Below are positions 1 to 12,402 of a stretch of 64,000 nt of DNA, in pieces. A program made the position numbers and the translations under genes. Below the pieces are notes generated by a model. That model did not search any database and was not told the DNA's origin. It saw only the letters and a program-made list of their open reading frames with translations. The DNA is from Uloborus plumipes (taxonomy: Eukaryota > Arthropoda > Arachnida > Araneae > Uloboridae), in the NCBI GenBank assembly GCA_038373865.1, contig JAXGGA010002991.1:46768-110767 (forward strand), given 5' to 3'. Numbering within the stretch: position 1 is the stretch's first letter; each line of letters opens with the position of its first letter.

Positions 1-895
1 ATAAAATACAACTAAAAATTTGAATATTTCTAGAAACAGCATTTATATGAAGGTTTTTGGCTCATAATGGACATATCTTAAGAGATTTGTCTGTTACGGG
101 GAAAAATACTGTTATTTAAAACACTTTTCCTGAAATATTAAAAATTTAACTGCATTATATCGAAGTAAAGTTCATGTTCATCATACAGGTCAATAAATAA
201 AACAAGGATTTAACATATTTCTAGTCTTTGTAAGCTGTTTTGTAAAAAACTGGTAGGTCTGTTACCGTGGAATTGCCCAAATACATAAATCCAGCATATG
301 CATTTCACTTAAGCTTCTATAAGTCTCACTGGTGTTAATATGCGAGTCCATGAGGGAGAAAGTGCAAGAAAAACCATTCTAGTACAAAAGCATTTTGATG
401 TATTAAAATCATTAACTTTGTACAGATGATGAATAAATGTCTTTAAAACTTTTAAAAGCACAAATGAGACAATTAAAAATGCATACAAGTTTTGAAGGCT
501 ATAGCCCTCTTTGTCAGTGCCTAGCATATGAATGGAATGAACATTGGATTGGGAGAGTTTAAATAAGAAAAGGGATATGAGTTAGACCAATCAGTTAAAT
601 TATTAAGGACTTTATTGAATAAAAAGAAAACACAAAAGTTCATGGTGGGATTCAAGACTGAGAACATTATAAATATTACACAAATAAGAGTAAGAATAAG
701 TCAAAATTGCAATCATCAGTTCTACAACACAAGTAATGAATAATTTAATTTTAATGTTTTCGTATAACATGATGAGTTAACTAGCACGAAACGCGTTATA
801 ATACTGTAGAATGCTCTAACAAGGTAAGAAAATTTCAAAACAATTTGCATAACACTACTTCCAGAGGCACTGGAAAAGATTAACTTGCAAAGTGA

Positions 896-936
<41 letters not shown>

Positions 937-1472
937 CAATAAAATCAAAATTATCAGTATATTTCAAATCTTTACAATGCAATAATCCTGCCATATGTTA
1001 GTTACATCTTTTATTATTAAATTAAAAAATGTAAAAAATATCAGCAGAAATTTAGGTGGTTCATACTCTACTACAAAATAAATAGATTGGTAGAAGGCAA
1101 AAACACGCATAGAGAAGTCAATTAAATTCAAACATTAAAGGGTCAAACAAAGCAAAATTTTATAATGTCACTCATAATTGAATTATATTTATATAAGAGT
1201 CAAGAGCAAGAACAAACTAAGAATACAAACTTATTATCAGTTACCTAAACAAATATATTTTAATAAAACCCCATACTTAGGCCAAACTTAACATAGCAAC
1301 ATTGTAAAGGCAATGCAGATCCTTATCACAGCATTAAGATGCTCATAGGTTTTCCTTAACTATAGTTATCTTATAAACTTATTATAAGCATATTATATAA
1401 TAAATTGACCCAACATAGCAATAGCAGCAAAACTGTAGCAATATTGCATAAAAATATATTGCAAGATTTTAC
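1..1472. other. Intron or 3' part of the FASTKD locus; no coding exon recognised
   Basis: AT-rich sequence with a run of about 35 A at 898-933. I read the minus strand for a continuation of the FASTKD protein and found only weak candidates, none in the required phase 0. The next exon is probably beyond position 1. Confidence 0.5.
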
Positions 1473-1872
1473 CTGTACAGTAGCAGGTTTTAATCTTGAC
1501 TTGCATGCTATCTGGAGACAATCAACAACTTGATTCATATCATCCGAGTCAAGTTGTTGGTCAATTTGGACTTGCAAAACAAGTGGTAGAGCTAACTTTA
1601 ATCCATCAACTAAAGAATTTGGTCCTTGTTTGCTCAGCAAATAATTCAGAAATGTCAGTTGGCTCAAACTCATATCATTTAGTTGAGAGCCAATCATTTT
1701 CAAAACGGATTTCATAACGTATGTATTACTTCGAACTCCAAGCGATGTCAAAGCTTTGTAAACAGAAATTATTTCGTATGTGTCCATAAAGCGAACAGTT
1801 TTCATCAAGCGTGTACACAAGGCCTGAAAAGTGTGATCTTGAAGCAACTGTGGACCAAGTTCACTGTTGTTC
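1473..1872 (-). CDS. FASTKD-family protein, third coding exon (helical repeat region)
   Basis: Seen: acceptor TACTCTCAG|G and donor GTACAG|GTAAAA enclose 400 bases (1 + 133 codons), ending in phase 0. The peptide starts NNSELGPQLLQDHTFQALC and has amphipathic helices of about 35 residues, e.g. DTYEIISVYKALTSLGV and MSLSQLTFLNYLLSKQG. This is the octotricopeptide-like pattern typical of FASTKD proteins before the FAST_1, FAST_2 and RAP domains. Those C-terminal domains are not seen in 1-1472, so the 3' part of the gene presumably lies left of the window. The composition (few Lys/Asn runs, balanced codons) differs clearly from the surrounding AT-rich sequence. The three exons give 232 residues. 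Confidence 0.88.
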
Positions 1873-2930
1873 CTGAGAGTAAATGAAAGTAACACATTAG
1901 CAAGATGTTATAATAAAAATTACAAATCACAGAATAAATACTACACTAAAAGTTGCCTTCATACAAATTTATGAAAACAGAATTTAATTTTGTAATAATG
2001 CACAAGACTAATCCATAAAAGAATTTGCACAAAATGATTAAGTAATTACATAAATATGTGTAAATCCACTACTGATATGCAAACATGGAACCATGCTAAT
2101 GATTCGCTGCCTCGCCAAATGAAAGTGAACGGCAAATTGACAGAAATTTCCCCTGGAGGAAAAAATAAATACATATTGCATTAAGAAAACAAATAATTCA
2201 AATTCCTTGACTAAAACTTTCAAAATTTGGCTAATTTCTTGGCTAACAACTAAAAATCCTCAATGCGGGCCTTGCATACACACCCACATATTTATGTGTG
2301 TACGTGTATTGTAGAATGTCATCTGTAAGTAACTTGCATAGCATTTAATAATGCTTCAAAACAGAGGTAGTAGTTGTTGCCTTATAAGTTAATAATCACT
2401 ATGAAACTATAGGGTGCAATTACTTTGAGAGGTTGGACTTCTTCACTCTAATATATAAGACAATACAATAAAGATTTTCAGCACAAAGAGAGGAAACAAC
2501 AACCAGAGTTACAATGGGAATCAAACTCACTATCTTCATCATTAGACTCAAAGCTTTTACCTCAGAGCCACGGATGCCTCAACAAAGGTAGTGAATATCT
2601 TTTCTAAATGAAGGAGTATGGCAAAAGTTCGATTTCATGCTCAAAAGCTATGGTTTAATCTAGAAAGCGTAATCACGAAAAAAACTCTTAACTTAAACTC
2701 TTTAAAAGATCACAAAGGAAAAAAATGTTACACCACACAAAAGAGAAATGAAAACCATACTATTTTTTGAAACATCAACTGATTACTTTACAGAAATATA
2801 TTTAGTTTCGCTTTACCCAAAAAATATGCTGCTGCGCCTTTGTTGCTTATACGCTCATATTATAATAGTTGCTACACTACCTCAGATTTATGAGGCATGG
2901 AGAGACATGCAGCTGTGAGACTACTACGGG

Positions 2931-3219
2931 CCGTGGTGGCCCGATCGGTAAGGCTTCGGACTCGTGTCTGGAGGGACCCGGATTCGATCCCAGCCGATCA
3001 AAGATCCACTGTCTTGATTAATGGTGGCTGGGAGGCGTTAAAAGTGTCGTGGTCACAAAGTCCTCCAAGTGAAACGATACCTCTGGGGGTGCTGGGCCTA
3101 GGGTTAGCTCGACCCTAGGTTCTGGTTCAAAATTAAGAACAGAGCACTCTTCAGGGCCCTATCCCGGTTAAACCACAAAGCTGTGGTAGGTACGGGGGAC
3201 CCTGGAGTGTGAAATGAAA
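2931..3219 (+). mobile_element. tRNA-derived SINE, full-length copy, in FASTKD intron 2
   Basis: Seen: a 5' head with an A-box-like stretch (GTGGCCCGATCGGTAAGG) and a B-box-like stretch (GATTCGATCCC), then a non-tRNA body ending GGGGGACCCTGGAGTGTG and a short GAAATGAAA tail. A perfect 17-bp target-site duplication flanks it at 2914-2930 and 3220-3236. Two relatives are present: 56711-56970 (5'-shortened) and 42581-42626 (only the 3' 46 bp). The 15-17 bp duplications and 5' truncation fit LINE-driven mobilisation. It lies in the opposite direction to the host gene. Confidence 0.9.
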
Positions 3220-3779
3220 TGTGAGACTACTACGGGGTGATAAGCACAATTGTTCTTATGTTCTGTAATAAAAATGTAATTATTTATTTTTCTAACAATT
3301 GTAAGAAAATTGAAGTTTTGTTTGTTTTGGTTTGTGAAAATACCAAGAATTATTTAGAAATTCAAGTACTTTCAGGTACATTGGAAATAATTTTTTTCTT
3401 ACAAGTAGTTTCCCGGAATCCCAAGAATCTGTATGCACCCTGTTAAACTTGAGTGCAAGCATGAGTGTCAAATATTCCTTACACTGGTTTCAGTAAAATT
3501 GAAAAATCATCCAGTAGTCAGCACAATTCAAATAATATATTGAAGTTCACTAATAAGAAAAGGATCTTTTCAGTGATTTTTTTCTGTTCAGAATTGCAGA
3601 TGGGTTGTGAACAACTAATATCCATTTGTTCTAGTATTTAATTAATTCCAACAGAAGAGAAATAAAATTATTCATCAACAAATAACTCTTTTCCAAAACA
3701 TCTTTGTTGCTTATCATGCTGCTAGTATAGCTATTTAAGTGACATTTGAATGCATGCAATACAGTTAGCTCATTATTCC

Positions 3780-3860
3780 ACAAAGAGACTGCAGTTTCGT
3801 TCTATTTACAACTTATCAGTCTGGCATACAAAGTAACCAAGCTGGAGGCAGATATTATCA
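3780..3860 (+). repeat. Short interspersed repeat fragment shared with 47.9 kb
   Basis: Seen: the string GAGACTGCAGTTTCGT, a downstream ATC.GTCT block and AAGTAACC.AGCTG recur in the same order at about 47930-47985. This is a fragment of the tRNA-related repeat annotated there. Alignment length is short, so boundaries are approximate. Confidence 0.5.
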
Positions 3861-4331
3861 TATAGAAGTTAAGAGTGCCAAACAACTGGTGGCTAATGTA
3901 AAATTAGCACATTGCAGCAACGGTACGGTAAAACTCTAAAAGTTTCGCCCCTCAGCCAGTCTAAGCAGGAGTCAGTCCAGGATTCTTTGCCAGGTTTTTG
4001 AAATTTTGTGAAAAATTGTCCTGAATTTTTTGAAAAATAATTTTATTGAAAACTAAGACCCTACTTTTGACAAAACATATATACTATTTCTATCTCAAAA
4101 CCTTTATATAATTACCAAGATAATAAAAAAATGTAGACAAAAGTAAACAAGCACTTAGAAATCGTTCAAAAACATTACATTTAAAGTTTTTTCACCCGCT
4201 GAGAACAATACACTTTTTAATTTGGGCTGGGAAATGTCACAGAAAATTACTTTCACCTCTACTTAGATGTAAATTACAAGAATCATTTATGTTAAATTCT
4301 GTGTCTAGTTACACTGTAAATCAGCTCTTAC

Positions 4332-4461
4332 TTTAGAAAATTATGAACAACTTCCATGCTTGTAACAATATGTTTACTGTTCATTACATCCAGGTGCAGA
4401 GATACCATTTCCAAAACTTTGGTTACTGATTTTGCTTTGCGAAGTTGTTCCAACAGAAGAT
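4332..4461 (-). CDS. FASTKD-family protein, second coding exon
   Basis: Seen: acceptor TTTTTATAG|AT and donor CTAAA|GTAAGA bound 130 bases (2 + 42 codons + 2). The residues begin LLLEQLRKAKSVTKVLEMV and continue through KHIVTSMEVVHNFL. This matches the helical segment found early in FASTKD proteins, where a Leu-rich helix and a 'KHV..A...L..F' helix precede the repeats. The trailing AA joins the first G of the exon at 1872 to give AAG (Lys), so exons 1-2-3 splice without a frame break. Introns are about 2.06 kb upstream and 2.46 kb downstream, and both hold mobile elements. Confidence 0.85.
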
Positions 4462-4681
4462 CTATAAAAAGAATCAATTTTTATTTCTATTACACAACAC
4501 AAGTGAATATTTTTGTAACAATAGTCATAAAATTGAAATTGTGATTTGCAATGAAAAGACATTGTATTTAGAAAAAAATAATAAAAGAAAAAAAATATGT
4601 TTCTTTACATGAAAGACTAGTAACATGGAATACATATTCAGAAATTAGAGCCTTTAAAGTAAGTTTAATTATGTTTACAAT

Positions 4682-5430
4682 TAGGGATGCACCGATTAAT
4701 CGGAAATACCGATTAATCGGCCATAATCGGCCACTTTGCCGATTATTAATAATCGGCAAAATCGGACCGATTAATCGGCGGAAAAAATATTTTTTAAATA
4801 TTATTTTTTAAAGTAAACCTTTAGTAAGAAATTGTGATGAATTATTTTATTAACAGTAATAATAATCCTTACCGTTGATGTAAAGTTTTTAATACATTAA
4901 TTCTCCTATTTTTGAATAAAAATACACATAGAGAATGTAGCAACATTTGTCATGCGTCGATACTTTTCTCCTTGCTTTTAGATAATCTTCAATTTTCACA
5001 AAGAATAAAAGTCTTGAATTACATAGTTACTAATAATTGAAAAATTGAAACTGAAAGAACTTCAAATTTTGGATTGCTCACCACATAGACTCCCCTCCTT
5101 TTTTTTTTTTTTAATTTTTATGTCTAGTTTACATAATTAAAAATGTGTTAATGCAATATTATTGACAATAATATGAAAATTAGTTCAGAGAAATTCGATA
5201 AAATTTTGAAATTATTTTGGGAAAATTAGGAAAATGGAAGAAAAAATTAGGAACTATTTCCAAAGTTAGAATTGTAAAAAAAACGAAGAAAAAACTGTAA
5301 CGGTGAAATTGGTAGTACTGAAAACAACCATTTTAATCATTAATCGGTTTAACCGATTAATCGGCCGATTATCAACTGCCGATTAATCGGTAATCGGTAA
5401 TCGGCCAATTTGCTTATCGGTGCATCCCTA
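4682..5430. mobile_element. hAT-type MITE with TAGGGATGCACCG ends, in FASTKD intron 1
   Basis: Seen: terminal inverted repeats TAGGGATGCACCG / CGGTGCATCCCTA, with clustered subterminal CCGATTAATCGG palindromes at both ends. A perfect 8-bp target duplication TTTACAAT occupies 4674-4681 and 5431-5438. The interior is AT-rich with no transposase frame, so it is non-autonomous. Eight-base duplications are the signature of hAT elements. A decayed right-end fragment of the same family is at 41655-41691. Confidence 0.9.
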
Positions 5431-5438
5431 TTTACAAT

Positions 5439-6525
5439 AGCTAATAAGTTTTGGCCTTGAAATTCTAAATTTTAATCGAGAATTCTTTACTTAGACTCAA
5501 TACAGACATGCAGAACTTTAGTTCTTCAAAATTTGTCTTCAAATATAATTGCTTGCATATATGCCAGAATTATCAGAATAAATTTGGAACAATGAAACAT
5601 TCTCTATTAAAAAAAAAATTGAAATCATAAAATTTAAAAAAATGTAAAAAAAAAGGATAAATGCTTACCTTTAAATCACCCGTTTTCTTAAAAACTGTAA
5701 CTAAAGTGCACTCAGAATACTCTATTAATTTTATTTTCCAAATATCTTTAAAAATTGAAAACGTTCATTGCTAAATTGGCACTTATCCTGATATTGCTGA
5801 TACCCAGCATGGTAGATGTTTTTTTTTTTTTTTGATACAATATGAACTGATTTTAATTCTTCACTCTTATTAATGCTGAAGTGAAACATCGGTTAGAGAT
5901 ATTTCCTTCAGGAATTTTGTTAGTTGTCCTAAGGACAACTAACGTATTAAATACAACAAACGTATTAAACGCTAACAAAACGTATTAAATATCAAGCAAG
6001 AAAAAATCTGCTTCTCAAAGCAGAAACAAAGAAATTACAATACTCAAAATGAAGGCTTTGAAAGTATAACAGCAAATAAGAGACTTTATTATTCATGCAA
6101 AAATATTTTTGACTGCATATTAACAGGGTATGGGTTAAGCAAAACTATAAGTTACAAGCTAGTGTAACAAAAATATAAGTTAAACTAGCAATTTTGCATT
6201 TCAGATTTAACACTCATTAAATTTAAACACATTTAAAGAGCATGAAATTCCATTAGAAAATGTTCAACTTAGCTTTAATGAAAATAAAAAGAAATAATAT
6301 TTAACAAAATACAACCGAACCTCGTTAAAACAAATTTCGAGGGACTTTTAAAATCAATTCGTCTTAACTATAACATGTCTTATATGAACAACAAGAAACA
6401 ATAGGATTAGGGCTGAAATGTTGTGCATCATAGCGTTAGAATAAACAAGGTTCAACTGTTTTTAGCTAAGGAGAATAATAAACTCTCAGCTATTTTTATG
6501 GAAAGCTTTTTAATATTTAAAATAC
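5439..6525. other. Remainder of FASTKD intron 1
   Basis: AT-rich intronic sequence. A short run at about 6318-6360 (GAACCTCGTTAAAAC...) resembles the end of a pogo/Tigger element but is too degraded to delimit. Nothing else is recognised. Confidence 0.4.
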
Positions 6526-6691
6526 CTGGTTCAGCACTTTGTAGTTTGCTCACTGGTGTCGGAAGATTAGGGTTAGGAAAATCTTTGTCTCGAAGAGAAT
6601 ACAGCACTTTACAGGTGCTAGTGTGTAACTTTTTCCTGTAGCATCCCCAAATGCAACGGCCACAGCTTAGAAGGTATAAATTTCTAAACAT
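6526..6691 (-). CDS. FASTKD-family protein, first coding exon (mitochondrial targeting region)
   Basis: Seen: ATG at 6691 in a good context (AAAATG) opens 55 codons plus one base and ends at CCAG|GTATTT. The peptide starts MFRNLYLLSCGRC, with no acidic residue in the first 30, then many Arg/Lys/Ser/Thr. That is the look of a mitochondrial presequence. The final single G joins the AT at the start of the exon at 4461 to make GAT (Asp), so the phase matches. A TTTTTTAG sits just upstream of the ATG, so the 5' UTR may be spliced from an exon further right. Known: FASTKD proteins are mitochondrial-matrix RNA-binding proteins that control processing and stability of mitochondrial mRNAs. The paralogue (FASTKD1-5) cannot be told from this N-terminal part. 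Confidence 0.75.
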
Positions 6692-8930
6692 TTTGATCTC
6701 TAAAAAATATAATTGAATGTACCAATTAAAATGTGGAAAAACAAACTTACTTTGAATGGTGACATACTAAAAAAGTCATTACAATTAGCACATTTAATGT
6801 TTACATTTTAAATAACTAACAACATTCAGAGAGTAATGCTTTCATGGGAATTAAACAAATATCAGTAATTTTAGCTAAATTCTTGATTACTTAAAATTGT
6901 ACTAATTGAATGATTTTATTTCATCGTTATTGGTACATCATTTGGCTTGGGCACATGTTTACTTTCCACTCAGAGGAAAAACAAAAATTATATAAAAATA
7001 TTTACGTTGTCGCCATAATTGTTTTTCTATTCCCTGTTTTAAAATTTTAATGCTTCATGGTGATTTGGTGTACTTAGTGGGTCCAATTATATAACATTTA
7101 AGAATCATAAAAACGAAAATAGTATCACTAAGTAAAGTTTTTTTGTAACTTTTACAGGTTTGACGAATTATCGCAATGCAAAGATATCTGTGAGAGATAC
7201 GTAAAACATTTATCAAGTGCATTTTTTGGACTTAAGGGCGTTTAATGATTGTTGGGCACTGCACAGTTAGGCCATGATAAATTTGAAAGTGAACAGGATA
7301 AATAGAATAAAAAATAATTAAAGTTTACAACTGCATCAGATGACCCATAGTTGAGTCTTGATAACTCGAAGTCTCAAAGGGACTGGCTAAAAGCTTTTGG
7401 TTTATAGTAAGGGGATATGGGTATATTATGGGACGTTCTCACAGCTTTCTAAAGAGCTTGGGACCCAATGAAAACATAGAGGAATATTCGAGTCATAAAG
7501 CTTCGAGTTATTACGATTCAATACCTCAATTGTATCTACAATAGAAACACACATGTATGGTGTGCGAAAAGTGTAATACAGACATTCAATTTTTTAAAAA
7601 ATCATTAATGCTAACTAGAATGAAGGCTGAAATGAAGTTTTAAATACTGATTGCAAAATAACTTTTCCCCAGAACTTAGACACTAAAAGCAATAAAAAAA
7701 ACATAAAAAAACGGGCAAATTTTTGTTTTCTTTTTTTAGAAAAAAGCCCTCTTTAGAGCGTTTTAACATTGTGAAAAGAAAAGGCAGCGCTATTTAAAAC
7801 CGCGCTAATACATGACCTTTTTCATTTCAGGTCTCTCAAATTAATATTTTTACAAAGCATGAATTTATTAAAATACAAATTCATTAGATATTTACTTGAG
7901 CTTAGCAAGCAAATGTTATATCCAGAAGGAAACTATTCGTCATAAGAGTGATACACTGGAATGAAATAAAACGTAGCGATGGTAGTGTTATATAATGTTA
8001 TGTAATGTGTTTGAAAATAGATCACTTATGAAAGATATTTGCCAGTAGCCTCATCTATGGGACTAAGAATGAAAGTAAACCAAATATTTGTCGAATTTCA
8101 TTACAAAACAATGTTTTTTAATACCAAATATCATACTTTATATACTCCGTAAGAACATTGTTTACGTTTTGGGCATGTTTTTAAAATTGACTGTGGTGTA
8201 TCGTTGCAGTTACAGTGAAACTGGTGCTGAAGGTGAAATTGCAGTTAACTTGATGCAGTGTGGGATAATCTAAAACATTGCTATGTTAAAAATATCATTC
8301 CTAAAGAATGTTTTATGATTTAGAAATGACTTTAATGTTTCGAATAAAAGAAATCGGGACAATGAAGCAATAAACTTCATAAATAAAGAGCTTAAAACGA
8401 AGAAAATTGTTGCTAAAGCAGACTTTACCTGCAAACAATAAGTGAAATTCTTGTTTTCAACGCAAACGTTTTTTCTCTCTCTTTTTTTCTGTTTAAAGAA
8501 AAGGAACTAATCTTCTGTGAAATGTAACTCTATCGTCTTCATTTTCTTTCCACGCTATGCCGTTTACCAATGGTCACAGAGGTTTTCAAAGTCCAGAATT
8601 CCTCGGAAAACCCTCCTAAAACTTAATAGACCCCCTCGCCCTTCGCGCAATTTTTTTTTTCTAATATGTTTTTAATTTTTCTTTTAAATTTATTTGTTCA
8701 TTGATCTGTATATTTTTTAAAGCTCTTGCGTAGACTTCAGTTCTTAACATTCTAATTTTGAGCTGTTAGTAAAAATCAATTTGAAACTTAATAATTAGGT
8801 GTCAAATATAATTTAAAATCAAGCGTTCTGGGAGTTTACAGCTCCCTCTGCGAACGTATACAGGTACTTTTTTAGGCAGGGATTCAAGTGAAACAGGCCA
8901 TCGCAAATTACAATCGCTACTGGAAATCAA
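6692..8930. other. AT-rich flank upstream of the FASTKD start; one pogo-like remnant
   Basis: No gene seen. At about 7346-7550 the text GTTGAGTCTTGATAACTCGA and a later CGAGTTATTACGATTCAATA resemble the paired ends of a decayed pogo/Tigger element. The FASTKD promoter should lie somewhere just right of 6700, but no TATA or GC box stands out. Confidence 0.35.
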
Positions 8931-8960
8931 TTACATTAGAACGTTTCTTGATAAAAACAT

Positions 8961-9085
8961 CGTGACGTCAGCGTGACGTTTGCCTATGAAAAACGAGCTA
9001 GATAAAACGTCACAGCCTACTTGGCGAATAAGAGGAGATAGCTGAGTGCTTGTGAGCTCTTATTGGCTCCACCCGTAGTGACGTC
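8961..9085. repeat. CRE-bordered repeat, copy 1
   Basis: Seen: TGACGTCA at the left and GTGACGTCAT at the right border a block containing AACGTCACAGCCTACTTGGC, GAATAAGAGGAGATAGC and GTGAGCTCTTATTGG. The same blocks in the same order occur at 54880-55020. It looks like a short inverted-repeat (MITE-like) element whose ends happen to be palindromic TGACGTCA motifs. It abuts the Harbinger-like element that starts at 9098. Confidence 0.6.
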
Positions 9086-10638
9086 ATGCCAAGTTAAGGG
9101 CGCGTTTAGAAACTCGCGACCGGTCGCGATCGGTCGACCTAGAGCCGCTGTTTCACCACTTTGGATCCAATTCCTTAACTTTTACTTTCAAATTTTCATT
9201 GTTGCGGAGTAGGGTTACTAGAAAAAAATTTTGGCACATTGCTAAGCTTTGCCAAATCCACGTGCCGCTAATAATTGCTCACAGTGAAAAATTACCAAAA
9301 CGCGATTACTGGCCAGAAACGACAACCTCTCAAACACACAAGCACGCGTTGGATCCAAAGTGGTGAAACTTAATCTTGATGCGCCGGCTCGTATATATAG
9401 GGGCCTTAGGTCGACCGATCGCGACCGCTCGTGTTTAGAAACTCCGGGCGATGACGTCAAACACTGCCCACCCATGTTTATAAACTCCGGTCGTGGTCGT
9501 AGCGGGCACGACCGGAGCGCCCGACGATTTGCGCCGGGCAAAAAGGTCACATGATCGGGAAGTGTCGCTTGCGCGCAAAAAGTGCCATTTGACTTTTAGT
9601 TTCGTAGCGCAGCCAGCGACGCGCATTTTCTTTTCGGATTTTATATGAGTATATTTTTTTTTAACGTCAATACTATTTCTTTTTCTTTCTTCTGTTTATT
9701 TATTAATTTTTCTGCATTTCTTTTTTTTTCTTTAATTATAATGTTTTATTATTAATATATATATATATATATATATTTTTTTTCTTTTTCATTTAGTTTT
9801 TATTATTTATATATTTTATTATTTATTCCTTTAATTACTTTTTTTTTCATTTATTTTATTTATTTTTTTTCCATTACCTTTGTGTAAATATTTTACTTAT
9901 ATTTTTATTTTAATTAATTATTAACCAAAATTATCTTTCTTGTGTACATACCAAATTGAATGTTTACCCATGTGGGTTGTTTTGTTGGGGCACATTTGAG
10001 CGCTTTAAATAAAACAAAATTAAAATTGCAAAGAGTTTATTTTCTCATAAATTGAAAACTCTCTTCTTTCTTCTCATTGATATTAGAATTGACTCTTGAC
10101 ACTTTCAAAAATTATTTTTGGACTGGGTACGGAATCGTAAGATTCCAGACTTATCAAAATTTAGAAAATCTTATTAATAAATCATCATACACAATAAGGA
10201 AACTATGCACTTTTATAAAATTAATTTTCATGGTGCAATATCTAAAGATGTATCAATTGGCTTCATAGCAGAACCATCAGTAAATGCTTGATTTAATTCC
10301 AAATTTTGCTTGAATGACAGAACAAAAATTTTTACTACCAATTCTTGGAAGCTTTCCAGCTGCTATTGAAGGTTTTTTTCCCCCATATTATTGAAAAATT
10401 TTAAGTTTGGGAAAATTGAGCTGTTCCATGTGTGTGCCCTTGCTCCCTACAATTTTTATTTTTCCCATTACATGTTATGATTAAAAAAGAAGTATGTCAA
10501 GCACAGTGAAAGAGAAAAGACTTATAATACAAGAGTTTTCACAACTAGATTAATATGAAACACCACATACTATATTTTCAATGAAATCCATCGTAGAAAG
10601 ATGAAAACGAAAATTGCTTTTGAAAACCCTATCATTCA

Positions 10639-12358
10639 CAGGGGCGGCCCTAGCAGTTTTGCCACTCCGGACAAAAATGCAAAATGCCACCCCTCTTAAA
10701 GTTTGAAAAGAAATAAATTGCTTATAAATACAACTTAATAAATAGATGTTGTGAATTAAAAACTGTGACAAAATAAAATCCTATATTCAGGGTCGGATTT
10801 AAACCGAATATAGCCCTAAGCTATTTTAGATATAGGGCCTCTTTTGTAGTCCCTGAAACTATATTGTAGGCCTTTTTTTTTTCCTTTTTTTTCGATGTTT
10901 CAGAAGCTCTTGCCCCCTCCCCCCTCCCCTCCCGTTTTTGCACTTCATACTGTCTTCATTTTTTTTACTTTATTCATTTCTATTGACCTTGGAGAGGGAT
11001 GAGTATAAGAAAAATGATGAGGTGACTATTTTTCATAACGTATAGAATAGTTGCAAGTTCAGGGGGTTGGGGGTTTCCCTCTCGGGAAAAATTTGGAAAA
11101 ATAAATATTAAATTTTGCATTTTGAGGTCTTATAAAATGTACCTAAGACAACAAAAAGAAAAAGGAGAAAAATAGGCAAACAATACCTTTTAAAAGTTAT
11201 ACCTCCTTTTGCAAACTAAAATCAATTTAAATAAAAATTGCTTGTGCTTGTGGTTCTATAAATCAGTGACATTAATCGACAAGGAAAAAGAGCTTGGGAG
11301 GAGAAAAGAAAACTGACATTGACTTTCGATATAAAGTTAGTGTTAGATCGTCGCTCCAATCTACCGACTAACACAACACTGAATTAAATGTAAAATGATC
11401 AATAAAAAAAAATGCATTAAATGATTTAAAGGAAATGGTGTGAATAGTTAAAAAACAGAAAAGTAACATCCCGGAGCCCGGCCACAAGGACAATTGATGC
11501 TTTATGCATTTGATAAAAAATAAAGTTGCTGCACTTATCAAAGAGTTTCAAAGATTTATTTAATTGTTTTCAAGACATCTAGAACAATTATATTTAAGGC
11601 AATTTATTTGCACTTTCCAGCCTCTGGCATTTTAATACTGAATTGCTTAGTTTCACAGATTGCACAAACTTTGTAAGAAACGTCTGCTTTAAGTTAAGAA
11701 ATATAGATATTACTAAAGATTTCTCTCAACATTGTTTTTTAATGGGTTTATATAAGTACTAAAAATATGTAACACGTCCTAAATTTTTAAGTCTATATAT
11801 AAATACAATCAATTATTTAAAATTCGTAAAATTAGCATCATTTAAAAAATGCAGTTAATTGTAGCTGATGCATACTTTTATGGCAACTGGATGAGAGGTT
11901 AATAATTTGCTTGCTATATCAGAACTACCAGGTAATGTATCGTTGAAAATGTATTATTATGCATTGGTAAATGTATTGCAGGAGTATTAAAAAAAAAAGT
12001 TTTTTTTTCTTTTAAATTCGTTTTGACTTTTAAGCCTGCAAAATTTCTGAGTCAGTTTTTAAATCAATCTGTTCATCTAATTCATAACTTGGCTGCGATT
12101 ATTTTTCATTGGAAAGTATTTATCACGTCTGGAATAATTATTTAAATCAGCAACGTAAGCAGTCAGCTTCAGCTTCTAATCTGTTTCTGAATTTTGCTTT
12201 TGTCATAGCACAGGAAGAGAAAGATGTTTCGCCCACTTATGTTGAAACAATTAACAATGTTTCACAGTTTTTTTTGGAAATTTAAGGATTCTGTGTAATG
12301 TCATTCTACAAATGCATTTTTAGTTCCAATTGATTGTCAGTAGTTACATCAATTTGCT

Positions 12359-12402
<44 letters not shown>

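Noticed and set aside
196..330. Possible further FASTKD exon on the minus strand (LSEMHMLDLCIWAIP before a GTAACA donor)
   Set aside because: The acceptor phases available do not match the phase-0 end of the exon at 1473, and the residues do not clearly match the family.
722..994. 90-codon minus-strand frame near the poly-A tract
   Set aside because: It includes the translated T-run (poly-Phe), and the remaining residues match nothing; not in a phase consistent with the FASTKD gene.
2038..2223. 61-codon minus-strand frame in FASTKD intron 2
   Set aside because: The flanking exons already join in phase without it and the peptide resembles no known domain.
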